From assembly GCA_041739345.1 (NCBI GenBank), contig JBGSNZ010000036.1, forward strand, positions 1 through 64,000: 64,000 nucleotides of DNA. The letters are read 5' to 3'. The notes under the pieces were generated by a model that saw only the letters and a program-made list of their open reading frames with translations, was not told the DNA's origin and ran no database searches. Of the stretch, positions 25,347 to 34,133 are shown one piece after another. The stretch comes from DIGJ01 sp041739345 (lineage in GTDB: Bacteria; Bacillota; Clostridia; Lachnospirales; Lachnospiraceae). The translations under genes were made by a program, and so were the position numbers. How positions within the stretch are numbered: position 1 is the stretch's first letter; each line of letters opens with the position of its first letter.

Positions 25347-26825
25347 CTATCGTTTCAAATTAATTAATTCTTCTAATAAGGTATCTGAAGTTGTTATAAT
25401 TCTTGAGTTAGCCTGAAAACCTCTTTGTGTTGTAATCATACTTGTAAATTCAGTCGATAAGTCAACATTTGACATTTCCAAAACTCCGGTAGTAAGACTT
25501 CCACCATTCGAGGATGGATCTTGTCCAACTCCATCAAATTCACCTGAGTTTTTTGTCTGTGCAAACAAGGTATCTCCAACTGCTTCTAATCCCGATGGAT
25601 TAGCAAACGTTGCTACTGCAATCTGACCCAATAGCTTGTTTGTACCATTATTATAAGTTCCATAAATCTTGCCCGACGTATCAATGCTTACCCCTGTCAT
25701 ATTACCAACTGGAAGGCCTGCGCCGGTTCCAGCGGTATCTCCTTTGGTTGACTCAAGATTACATTTAGCACTGGTTGAATACCGTGTAATAGATGAAAAA
25801 TCGATCGTAATACCAGTAGCAGAAAACGGATTTCCTACTGCTGGCGTATAAGCATTACCGGTAACTAAATCAAGAGTTGCCGTTGTGGCAGTTGAGGCAG
25901 TTCCTGTCGGATAGATACCTAAGTAAGAACCATTGGATGCATTAAATGCTAAAGTTGTAGATGCAGGAGAACCTGTAGTAAAATCAACTTTACCCGTCGT
26001 TGCATTTACAGATGATGTATATGTAACTCCTCCGAATGTAAATGTTTTGATATCAGTTTGTTCATATGTTTTGTCCGCTTTTTGTCTCGCAAAAATAGAT
26101 TTATCGTTTGTTTCACTATTCGCATCACCTTTGGTTACAATATCTGTAACAGTTACCGTATACTGTCCATTTGTTGTCGTGTTCTTCACGGCTAATTTTG
26201 CGGTATAACTATTTCCTACATTATCATAAAAAGCAATTTGTGCTGGATAACCACCGGCAGTGGCAAGCTGTGAATCATTACTATCAATGTTACCAGAAAC
26301 ATACGCCTTTGTCGTTGCCACTGGCTCCGCATAGAGGTTTTCCGGTGACATAATTTGAAGCTTAGAAACCTGTTTCTTTTCAATTTTTCCATCATCATTA
26401 ACTTGCCATCCCATAACATTCGCTCCACCTGCAGTACACAAAGTACCTGCAGCATCTACCTGAAACGATCCATTCTTTGTAAAATAATCCGATCCACCGC
26501 TATTTACAATAAAGAATCCTCCTCCACTTATCATACAGTCAAATGGATTGTCTGTTCTTTGAGAACCACCTGCGGTTGCTACATTTGTTGTTATTGCAGA
26601 GAGTCCGGCACCAAGTCCAATCTGAATCGCATTTTGACCAGCAGCACCGGTTTCTGCATTTGCACCAGATGCACTCTGTGTTGTCTGATAAAATACATCA
26701 GAAAAAGTAGCCGAACTTGACTTAAAACCTACTGTATTAACGTTAGCGATATTGTTACCGATAACGTCCATTTTTGTCTGGTGAACTTTAAGTCCTGATA
26801 CACCAGAATATAATGCTCTCATCAT
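25347..26825 (-). CDS. flgE: Flagellar hook protein FlgE
   Basis: 492 aa. The N-terminus MRALYSGVSGLKVHQTKMDVIGNNIANVNTVGFK and the C-terminus (VDLSTEFTSMITTQRGFQANSR...) are the conserved coiled-coil ends of rod/hook proteins. The Thr/Ala/Gly-rich centre forms the exposed hook domain. Exported through FlhA/FlhB. It is preceded by a 96-bp gap and followed by a terminator. Confidence 0.96.
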   Translation of the reverse strand: MMRALYSGVSGLKVHQTKMDVIGNNIANVNTVGFKSSSATFSDVFYQTTQSASGANAETGAAGQNAIQIGLGAGLSAITTNVATAGGSQRTDNPFDCMISGGGFFIVNSGGSDYFTKNGSFQVDAAGTLCTAGGANVMGWQVNDDGKIEKKQVSKLQIMSPENLYAEPVATTKAYVSGNIDSNDSQLATAGGYPAQIAFYDNVGNSYTAKLAVKNTTTNGQYTVTVTDIVTKGDANSETNDKSIFARQKADKTYEQTDIKTFTFGGVTYTSSVNATTGKVDFTTGSPASTTLAFNASNGSYLGIYPTGTASTATTATLDLVTGNAYTPAVGNPFSATGITIDFSSITRYSTSAKCNLESTKGDTAGTGAGLPVGNMTGVSIDTSGKIYGTYNNGTNKLLGQIAVATFANPSGLEAVGDTLFAQTKNSGEFDGVGQDPSSNGGSLTTGVLEMSNVDLSTEFTSMITTQRGFQANSRIITTSDTLLEELINLKR

Positions 26826-26855
26826 AATAAATGACCTCCTATAAAGTCTGAATAC

Positions 26856-26910
26856 AAGTCTTAGCCCTATCTATCATTCAAGGACTTACGCTTCCAATTA
26901 GGTCCAGCGT
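26856..26910 (-). promoter_or_regulatory. Two small hairpins in the flgE leader
   Basis: Inverted pairs 26888-26892/26906-26910 (5 bp plus an inner CC/GG) and 26856-26860/26883-26887 lie in the 96-bp gap before flgE. They may affect mRNA stability or hook translation. Stems are short and chance pairing is possible. Confidence 0.2.
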
Positions 26911-26921
26911 TTTAAACTTGT

Positions 26922-27338
26922 TTAACTAATTACAGCTCCATCAATGTTGGTAAATACGCCATCACCATCATCGTTCACTGCTGTTACCACCGTATTATTC
27001 TTTACATTTACGATAAACGCTAAGTTATCTATCATTACTAGCGATTCCTTTATTCCTTTTTCTCTTGCCTTTTGCGTTCCATTTTGAAGACGATTCAATT
27101 GATTTTGTGACAGGTCAATATTTCTACTTTCAAGCCTTTGATTTGCATGTTTGGAAAATCTCAAGCTACCTACAGCATCCTGTACACCACTATCTTTTGT
27201 CTTTTCTAAAACTTCTTGAAAAGAAAGGGTACCAGATGTTTTCAAAGTATTTAACTTGGTGCTAGAGTCCTGATTCTGTGTATTTCCAATCTGTTCTACC
27301 ATCTGCTCTATGGAAGCAAAACCGTTTTGAATATTCAT
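26922..27338 (-). CDS. TIGR02530-type flagellar operon protein
   Basis: 138 aa. The core LRFSKHANQRLESRNIDLSQNQLNRL followed by KAREKGIKESLVMIDNLAFIVNVKNNTVVTAV matches the small Firmicutes flagellar operon family placed between flgD and flgE. Function is unknown; its placement suggests a role in hook assembly. I choose the ATG at 27336-27338 behind GGGTGG; the open frame runs upstream to a TTG at 27353. It follows flgD closely. Confidence 0.85.
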   Translation of the reverse strand: MNIQNGFASIEQMVEQIGNTQNQDSSTKLNTLKTSGTLSFQEVLEKTKDSGVQDAVGSLRFSKHANQRLESRNIDLSQNQLNRLQNGTQKAREKGIKESLVMIDNLAFIVNVKNNTVVTAVNDDGDGVFTNIDGAVIS

Positions 27339-27360
27339 TGACATCCACCCCAATCACTTG

Positions 27361-28143
27361 CTAAGCAGTCGTTGTACTATCTGCAGTTTTCGCGGTTTCT
27401 GATTTAACACCTGTTACTTTAATTGTAACCTTATCTGTGTACGTAGTTTTTAAAGTATCATTAAATACAAATCCCACTTCATATGTACCTGCATCTAAGT
27501 CACTAAATGCATCCTTACTAATTGTAATCTTACCATCCGCGTAACTTAAATCATCATTTGAAACAGCCTTATTATTTATTACTACCACTACCATAGTAGC
27601 TTCATAATCATCTTCACCAAGTGTAATTTCAACTGTTTGATCTTTTGGATTATTGTGATTATATGTAAGTTCTGTCTTAGTTACTGTAGGTACTTGTTGT
27701 GATATAAGATAGTCATCACCCACAACTGAGTACAAGTCTTCGGCTGAATACAGCTTATCCTCAATTGATAAATATGCCTTATTTCCACTTATTGTTACAA
27801 AATCTACCGTTCCTTGTAAATAAGATGTCTTTCCTGATGAGGTGGTTGTCTCCATAATAACTTCTTTTCCAACCATGTTAAATGCTTGCGAGTTAACTGA
27901 TGTCTGGTTTAGATTCTGCATCTCTTGTAGTGATGAGAATGTAGCTAACTGGGAAACATATTGTGTATTGTCCGTCGGTTCCAATGGATCTTGGTATTTC
28001 ATCTGTGCTACTAAAAGTTGTAAAAATTCGTCTTTTCCCATTTCGCTTCCAGATTTTTTTGAGGAGGAAGATGAAGAAGTTTTATTAACAAGCTTTCCAT
28101 CTTTTACATTTGCTACCAAGCCAGTTGTATTTGTATCTGCCAT
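27361..28143 (-). CDS. flgD: Flagellar hook assembly scaffold FlgD
   Basis: 260 aa. The conserved N-terminal region (about 33-90) reads MGKDEFLQLLVAQMKYQDPLEPTDNTQYVSQLATFSSLQEM, the FlgD signature. The C-terminal part is a beta-rich, Ig-like domain of the hook cap. The first 30 residues include a run of serines. It lies 17 bp after fliK and before the TIGR02530-type gene. Confidence 0.95.
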   Translation of the reverse strand: MADTNTTGLVANVKDGKLVNKTSSSSSSKKSGSEMGKDEFLQLLVAQMKYQDPLEPTDNTQYVSQLATFSSLQEMQNLNQTSVNSQAFNMVGKEVIMETTTSSGKTSYLQGTVDFVTISGNKAYLSIEDKLYSAEDLYSVVGDDYLISQQVPTVTKTELTYNHNNPKDQTVEITLGEDDYEATMVVVVINNKAVSNDDLSYADGKITISKDAFSDLDAGTYEVGFVFNDTLKTTYTDKVTIKVTGVKSETAKTADSTTTA

Positions 28144-28160
28144 CTGTATTTCTCCTTTCC

Positions 28161-29624
28161 TTATACTGAATAATCAACATTACCACCATTTTGTTTCATA
28201 ACCTTTGCTGCTAGAATTTCTTCCTCAGTCACATCACCAGCAAATTCATCAAACTCACTTAAATCAATTTTTCTTCGATTGCTTTGATTTTTTTTCTGAT
28301 CCTCGCCGTTACCCATTTGATTATCCTGGTTATTGGCAAATCCAAAACTTGAAACATTTACTTCAACCGCTTCAACTTTTAGGCCTTGATTACTTAAGCT
28401 GTCTCTTAAATTTTGAATCTGACTTTCGAGTGCTTCCCTTGCAACTTCCGTTTGGGTGGTAATTGTTGCAGTCAATTGACCATCTTTTGAAGCAACGGAT
28501 AAGTTTATCTTTCCTAGATTTTCAGGATTTAATTGTAGTTCCATCGTAGTTGCCGCCGGCTTAATCTGAACCTTAATCTGTTCAACAACTTGTTCTACAA
28601 TATTTCGCATTGTTTCAACCCGTTGTGCGGTTGCCTCAACCGTCATATTTTGTGATTGGCCTTTCACACCTAGGTTTTGCACAAATGTTTCTACTGGTGA
28701 TTGTTGTTCTTGTGACTTACTGTCACGGCTCTCTTTTTGATCACCTGTACTGCCTTCACTCGTTACAGTGGTTGTTACTTTTTCTGTCGTTTGTGTTACC
28801 TTATCAGCCTCAATGGTTGCAGTCGGTAAATCAGTTTCTTCCGATGTTGATTTTTCTACTAATATTTTAGGTTCTGCTTTTACCTTGTTTTCAGCCATCG
28901 CTTGTATGTCTTCCGTGACACCACTCATTACTCTATCGAAATCCATTTCTTTTGGAATATTTTCCATCGCTGTTATAAGCTCATCTTTAGTAACACCAAA
29001 TTCTTCCGGAAGTTCTAACTGATCCAATGCACTTGTCAGTTCTTTTAACTGATTGGACATATTTTCATCGGTCAAAAGTTGCATCGGTTCTTCTATCCCA
29101 TTTGCCTTCATCATAAGCTGCATCACATTTGCCGGTTCTAGCAAATCTACTGGTTGTAAATCAAGTTCTTCCATAAATGAATTTAATTCATCTTCCGAAA
29201 TGCCAAGAGCATCTGTAACTGTACTAACAATCATCGATTGCATCTGGCTCAATGCTTCTGCAATTACTTCTTGTGGTATTTCTTCTTTTGTAACTTGAAG
29301 ATTATCTGGAGTATCCTTTACCGCGGTTACATCCGATTTTGATTTGCTTACACTATCTGTAGTTTGTGATTGATTTAAAACTGCATTTCGGTTCGTTTTA
29401 TCCATTGACGAATCATCGTTTTTGTATTTTGTGGACACACTTTCTTTCTTTAAAGATGTTTTAACGTCACTTTGTGAGGTATGCATTCTCTTTGCATTCG
29501 CATTTTGACTCATAATGGTTCCAAACGAAACATCCGAATTTTCACTGCTTTTTGATTTTGCTGATGAAGTATTGGTGCTGCCAAAGAGGTTAACCGCTTT
29601 TGTTAACATGCTTTGTGTCGTCAT
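28161..29624 (-). CDS. fliK: Flagellar hook-length control protein FliK
   Basis: 487 aa. The long Ser/Thr/Gln/Glu-rich N-terminal part is poorly conserved. The C-terminal domain (about 345-430) has LQLNPENLGKINLSVASKDGQLTATITTQTEVAREAL and the LRDSLSNQGLKVEAVEVNV ending typical of Flg_hook/FliK, which contacts FlhB to trigger the export switch. It is flanked by the MotE-like gene and flgD. Confidence 0.92.
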   Translation of the reverse strand: MTTQSMLTKAVNLFGSTNTSSAKSKSSENSDVSFGTIMSQNANAKRMHTSQSDVKTSLKKESVSTKYKNDDSSMDKTNRNAVLNQSQTTDSVSKSKSDVTAVKDTPDNLQVTKEEIPQEVIAEALSQMQSMIVSTVTDALGISEDELNSFMEELDLQPVDLLEPANVMQLMMKANGIEEPMQLLTDENMSNQLKELTSALDQLELPEEFGVTKDELITAMENIPKEMDFDRVMSGVTEDIQAMAENKVKAEPKILVEKSTSEETDLPTATIEADKVTQTTEKVTTTVTSEGSTGDQKESRDSKSQEQQSPVETFVQNLGVKGQSQNMTVEATAQRVETMRNIVEQVVEQIKVQIKPAATTMELQLNPENLGKINLSVASKDGQLTATITTQTEVAREALESQIQNLRDSLSNQGLKVEAVEVNVSSFGFANNQDNQMGNGEDQKKNQSNRRKIDLSEFDEFAGDVTEEEILAAKVMKQNGGNVDYSV

Positions 29625-29674
29625 GTATCTTTTCCTCCTTTCTTCTAAAATATATCTATGACAAGCTAAGATAT

Positions 29675-30442
29675 CTACTCTAAAATAGTAGACTTTTTCG
29701 TTATCTTAGCTGCATATTCCGTTGACATCTGTTGAATAATTGCCGCACTTTGTTCTGGCTTCATGCTTTCTAGGATTTTACATACTATATCTAAATCGCC
29801 CGTCATAACCTCTAATATCTGTGCCGCACTTTCAGGTTCCATATTGGTAAATCGGTCTGCCTGATCTATGATGTTTTGATCTACTTGTAGTTGTTCAATA
29901 ACTTTTTGATAAATATCTGCAGCATTCTCAGGACTTATCTGTTCATAATAAGTTTTGTATTCATCGATGGCAGGTGCCTTGTCATTAAAGACCACCTGTT
30001 CCTCAAAATCAGCTACTCTTTGCTCGAAGTCTTTTTGTTCTTGCTCAAACACTTTCAATCTTGCATTTTCAGTTTCCAAATCTAAGATGTAGTCACTATT
30101 TGCAGTACCCGTACTGCTCATTGAAGCGATTTGATCTTCTAATTCCTGAATTTTAGCCATTGCCTGGTCCAAATTTTTATATGTATTTCCCGCAGAATCC
30201 TGATAAGAAGAATACCCTGGCAAAACACGATTAATGACCGGAACATCACTTAATACTGGCGAAAGAACATTACTTCCGAAACCACCCACGTCCATTTTAA
30301 TCAGCACTGCAAAAAACGCAAGCCAGATTAATACTATTATAAGGGCAATCAGTATGCTCAGAATTTTATTTCCAGATCCTTCTTTCTTTGCATCTTCATT
30401 TCCTATGTTATTTATATCGTCCTCTTTTTTCTTTTTCGCCAT
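29675..30442 (-). CDS. MotE/YlxF-type protein with MgtE-N-like domain
   Basis: 255 aa. One membrane helix (about 25-50), a coiled coil (about 88-150) and a C-terminal MgtE intracellular-N-like helical repeat domain (about 160-250, PENAADIYQKVIEQL / EPESAAQILEVM / KPEQSAAIIQQM). This matches the MotE/YlxF group found between fliJ and fliK. Family members act as export-gate or stator-linked chaperones for MotC-type proteins in some bacteria; the role here is inferred. It starts 2 bp after fliJ. Confidence 0.8.
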   Translation of the reverse strand: MAKKKKEDDINNIGNEDAKKEGSGNKILSILIALIIVLIWLAFFAVLIKMDVGGFGSNVLSPVLSDVPVINRVLPGYSSYQDSAGNTYKNLDQAMAKIQELEDQIASMSSTGTANSDYILDLETENARLKVFEQEQKDFEQRVADFEEQVVFNDKAPAIDEYKTYYEQISPENAADIYQKVIEQLQVDQNIIDQADRFTNMEPESAAQILEVMTGDLDIVCKILESMKPEQSAAIIQQMSTEYAAKITKKSTILE

Positions 30443-30444
30443 AC

Positions 30445-30900
30445 TTATCCCTCATTTCTTTGATTTTTTCCATAAGTAAAACTAACGAGCTCGTTAACTT
30501 CTTTTTGTTCTTCTGAATTTATTTCTTTCTTAAATTCTTCAAACGCAGTTTCTTTTAGTTTTTCATGTATTTTTCGATCTATCATAGCTTCATTCAGCTT
30601 TATTCTGGCTAATTCCACCTGCTGTTTCGCAGAGTTTACGCAGACTTGTTGAATTTTTATATCATATTTTAAAATTTCAATGGCCTCCTGGCAACGAATA
30701 ATTTCACGTACATCGAGTACGTCATTGATTTCTCCACGCAATATTCCTTCGTATTCTTCTTTGCGATCATTTAGAAGTTTTAATTTTTCTTCTTCTTTAT
30801 CAAGCAATATTTTAGCCTGTCCGAATGCACTTTTTGCTTGCTCTTCTAGCTTAAACTTTATCGAAAGAATATTTTCCATTTTATATATAAACTTTGCCAT
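30445..30900 (-). CDS. fliJ: Flagellar export chaperone FliJ
   Basis: 151 aa, almost entirely a charged alpha-helical coiled coil (KFKLEEQAKSAFGQAKILLDKEEEKLKLLNDRKEEYEG), as in FliJ, the central stalk of the FliI hexamer. It starts 17 bp after fliI, the usual partner. Confidence 0.88.
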   Translation of the reverse strand: MAKFIYKMENILSIKFKLEEQAKSAFGQAKILLDKEEEKLKLLNDRKEEYEGILRGEINDVLDVREIIRCQEAIEILKYDIKIQQVCVNSAKQQVELARIKLNEAMIDRKIHEKLKETAFEEFKKEINSEEQKEVNELVSFTYGKNQRNEG

Positions 30901-30917
30901 AGGTCCTCCCTTTTAAC

Positions 30918-32237
30918 TTATTCTTCTTCAAAGAGTTGACTTAACATATTTATTTCTTCTTCAAATGTAAATCTTTCATCCACTTGTTGCATTAAAAAGT
31001 CATTAACCGCACGTATTTTTTCAATCGCATAATCAATTTCCGAATTGGAGCCTTTTTTATATGCACCAATGTTAATGAGATCTTCAGCTTCGGTGAAGGT
31101 TGCTAATACATTCTTTAGCTTTCCCGCACTCGCTTTGTGTTCCTTTGTTGCAATTGAACTCATAACACGGGATATACTCTGTAATACATCAATTGCCGGA
31201 TAGTGATTTTTATGTCCTAATTTCCTGGAGAGCATAATATGACCATCCAAAATACCTCTCGCTGTATCCGTTATTGGTTCGTTAAAATCGTCGCCATCTA
31301 CCAATACTGTATAGAGTCCTGTAATAGATCCAACTTCTGAATTTCCAGCACGTTCTAATAGCTTTGGCATCTCCGCATATACACTTGGTGGATATCCTCT
31401 GGAAACTGGTGGTTCTCCTGACGCAAGTCCGATTTCTCTTTGTGCCATGGAAAAACGGGTCAACGAATCCATCATAAGTAGAACATCTTTTCCCTGATCC
31501 CTAAAATATTCAGCGATTGCTGTAGCTGTCATCGCTGCTTTCTTACGAATCAATGCAGGTTTATCTGAGGTTGCCACAACAACTACCGAACGCTTTTGAC
31601 CTTCTTCTCCAAGATCGCGTTCAATAAATTCTCGTACCTCCCTGCCACGCTCTCCAATGAGTGCGATTACATTGATATCCGCTTTCGTATTTCTGGCAAA
31701 CATACCCATCAGAGTACTCTTTCCTACTCCACTACCAGCAAAAATACCAATTCTTTGACCTTTACCTATGGTCATTAGTCCATCTACTGCTTTCACTCCA
31801 AGTGGCAACACTTCATCAATTAATTGCCTTTTCATTGGATCTGGTGGTTCTGCAACAACCGAATAAGCCTGGGTGGAATGAAGTAATGAATCGTCTAAAG
31901 GTATCCCAAGTCCGTCTATACTCTTTCCTAAGAGTTCATCACCAACCATAACCTTGAGTGGTGCACCTGTATTTTCAACACGACTTCCAAGACCTACCCC
32001 TTCCACATTGCTGTATGGCATTAAAAGTACACGATCATCACGAAATCCAATCACTTCTGCCATTATTTTTTGACCAAAATCACCAGAAAATATCATACAT
32101 AAATCATTTAATTTTGCAATGGGTCCAATGGATTCAATTGTTAATCCGACAACTTTAACAACTTTACCTAGACTTTGGGAAAATGATTTATTCAAAAGAC
32201 TGCTATATTTATTTGACTCAAATGGTATAAATTCCAT
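30918..32237 (-). CDS. fliI: Flagellum-specific ATPase FliI
   Basis: 439 aa F1-beta-like ATPase of the export apparatus. Walker A is GIFAGSGVGKSTLMG (about 165-179), Walker B VLLMMDSLTRFSMAQRE, with ALIGERGREVREFIE and the PPSVYAEMPKLLERAG block. Length and motifs are complete. It lies 21 bp after fliH, its negative regulator, and before fliJ. Confidence 0.97.
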   Translation of the reverse strand: MEFIPFESNKYSSLLNKSFSQSLGKVVKVVGLTIESIGPIAKLNDLCMIFSGDFGQKIMAEVIGFRDDRVLLMPYSNVEGVGLGSRVENTGAPLKVMVGDELLGKSIDGLGIPLDDSLLHSTQAYSVVAEPPDPMKRQLIDEVLPLGVKAVDGLMTIGKGQRIGIFAGSGVGKSTLMGMFARNTKADINVIALIGERGREVREFIERDLGEEGQKRSVVVVATSDKPALIRKKAAMTATAIAEYFRDQGKDVLLMMDSLTRFSMAQREIGLASGEPPVSRGYPPSVYAEMPKLLERAGNSEVGSITGLYTVLVDGDDFNEPITDTARGILDGHIMLSRKLGHKNHYPAIDVLQSISRVMSSIATKEHKASAGKLKNVLATFTEAEDLINIGAYKKGSNSEIDYAIEKIRAVNDFLMQQVDERFTFEEEINMLSQLFEEE

Positions 32238-32258
32238 TTTCCCACCACCTTTAACGAA

Positions 32259-33134
32259 TTATTTTGTTATTGATAATATTCTCAAATCTTCTATCAAATT
32301 ACGAAGTACAATATCAAGGCTAGAATCAATCATCTTTGTATTTGTTTCTATGATACACTGATTTGCTGTTAAGGCTACGTCTTCCACTATATCTATGACC
32401 GCTCCATCCAAAAGTTCTTCTTCTATACTTTCTTTTGCTTGTTTTACTACTGGTAAATCTTCGCTTGATACATGAATAAAAAAATGCTGGTTTTGCCCCG
32501 CATCTTCCATCCCATTTTTTATTAAATAAAGAATAACATCCTTTTTATTCTCGACAACTATACCGGTTATTTTCTCAATAAGCGACATGGTCAGTTCTGT
32601 AAAAAACGGTTCAAGCTCCAAAACTTTATTTTGGTACCCAATTTCTAATTCATTTTGCCTTGCAATTAAATCTTTTTCCTTAATTCCAATTTCAGCTTCC
32701 TTTTGGAGAAGTGATTCTTGTCCTTCTAAAAATCCAGCTTCGAAGCCCTCTGCTTTTCCTTCTTCAAAGGCTCTTGCCTTGATGGAATCGACTTGACTGT
32801 TTGCTTCATCAATCAGCATTTTTACTTTTTCCTCAGCATTCGAAATAAGCGAATCCGCCTTTTCGGCAATTCGCTCTCTTTCTTCTTCCATTATCTTATC
32901 ATAATTAATAACGTTCATGCCGCTTATAAACTCTGCATCTTTATCTGGTACTTCTTCTCTTTTTAGAAAGTTGTCCGCAATTTCCTGAGGTGATGCAATA
33001 TGAATTCCGGCAATTAATTTTTGTTCTGCTTCATCTGCTAAAGTACTAAACAACTTATTTCTATGATCAGAGTCAATAACATGCTTACCGTTTTCATCAA
33101 AATTAATATAATTCCACTTAATAATATTAGACAA
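32259..33134 (-). CDS. fliH: Flagellar export regulator FliH (TTG start inside fliG)
   Basis: 291 aa in the preferred reading. A central coiled coil (about 85-190) and the C-terminal FliH/V-ATPase-E-like domain (LTMSLIEKITGIVV...) fit FliH, which restrains FliI. The start is assigned to TTG 33132-33134, because GGAGGTGA (33143-33150) sits exactly 8 nt upstream and the product then begins (M)SNIIK, as FliH proteins of this group do. The site lies in the fliG codons for its C-terminal glycines, and the genes overlap by 8 bp. The longer frame to 33167 lacks such a site. Confidence 0.88.
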   Translation of the reverse strand: MSNIIKWNYINFDENGKHVIDSDHRNKLFSTLADEAEQKLIAGIHIASPQEIADNFLKREEVPDKDAEFISGMNVINYDKIMEEERERIAEKADSLISNAEEKVKMLIDEANSQVDSIKARAFEEGKAEGFEAGFLEGQESLLQKEAEIGIKEKDLIARQNELEIGYQNKVLELEPFFTELTMSLIEKITGIVVENKKDVILYLIKNGMEDAGQNQHFFIHVSSEDLPVVKQAKESIEEELLDGAVIDIVEDVALTANQCIIETNTKMIDSSLDIVLRNLIEDLRILSITK

Positions 33135-34131
33135 TAATTTCGTCACCTCCACCTCTCGAAATGACAATTTCTGCAGAGTCTTCTAATTTACGTATAATAT
33201 TAACAATTTTTTGCTGCGCTTCTTCCACATCTTTCAAACGAACAGGACCCATAAAATCCATATCCTCTTTTATCATGGTTGCCAGACGTTTTGAAAGGTT
33301 ATTAAAGATAGTATTTTGAACTTCCTCATTTGAGCCTTTCAATGCTACTGCAAGTTCATTATTATCAACTTCACGTAATACTCTTTGAATGGACTTGTCA
33401 TCCAAGGATAAAATATCCTCAAATACAAACATTTTTCTACGAATTTCATCTGCCAATTCTGGTTCTTCAATTTCAAGTGTTTCCATAATATGTTTTTCAG
33501 TACCACGATCTACCGTATTTAATATTTCAACAATGGAATCTACACCGCCAACAATGGTATAATCCTGATTTACTAAGGATGCTAGTTTCTGCTCAAGTAC
33601 ACGTTCTACTTCTTTAATAACATCTGGCGAAGTTCGGTCCATCTGTGCAATACGTTTTGCGACATCCGTCTGCTTATCTGGTGTTAAGGCAGAAATAATT
33701 TGAGAAGCCTGACTGGATGAAAGGTATGATAAAATAAGAGCAATTGTTTGTGGATGCTCATCTTGTATAAAATTGAGAAGCTGAGACGCATCTGTCTTAC
33801 GAACAAATTCAAATGGTCGTACTTGCAAGGAAGCTGTCAGTTTGCTAATAACTTCTTTTGCTTTTTCTTCTCCTAATGCTTTTTGTAAAAGATCAGTTGC
33901 ATAGCCAACGCCACCTTCTGCGATGTATTGTTGTGCCAAACAAATCTCGTAAAACTCATCTAGTACTTGATCCTTAATCGTCGTTGAAATACTGCGAGTA
34001 TTAGCAATCTCAAGGGTAAGCGTTTCTATTTCATCTTCTTTTAGGTGTTTAAATACATTAGCCGATTTTTCTGGTCCTAAGGCAATCAGTAAAACTGCCG
34101 CCTTCTGCACTCCGGTTAATTCCTCAGCCAT
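33127..34131 (-). CDS. fliG: Flagellar motor switch protein FliG
   Basis: 334 aa. The N-terminus MAEELTGVQKAAVLLIALG, middle LSYLSSSQASQIISALTPD (EHPQ motif EHPQTIALIL just before) and C-terminal torque domain with charged residues (FVFEDILSLDDKSIQRVLREVD) are clear. FliG binds the FliF ring and contacts MotA. I choose ATG 34129-34131, with a G-rich site 8 nt upstream in the end of fliF; the open frame to 34161 would overlap fliF. Confidence 0.96.
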   Translation of the reverse strand: MAEELTGVQKAAVLLIALGPEKSANVFKHLKEDEIETLTLEIANTRSISTTIKDQVLDEFYEICLAQQYIAEGGVGYATDLLQKALGEEKAKEVISKLTASLQVRPFEFVRKTDASQLLNFIQDEHPQTIALILSYLSSSQASQIISALTPDKQTDVAKRIAQMDRTSPDVIKEVERVLEQKLASLVNQDYTIVGGVDSIVEILNTVDRGTEKHIMETLEIEEPELADEIRRKMFVFEDILSLDDKSIQRVLREVDNNELAVALKGSNEEVQNTIFNNLSKRLATMIKEDMDFMGPVRLKDVEEAQQKIVNIIRKLEDSAEIVISRGGGDEIIV

Positions 34132-34133
34132 TT

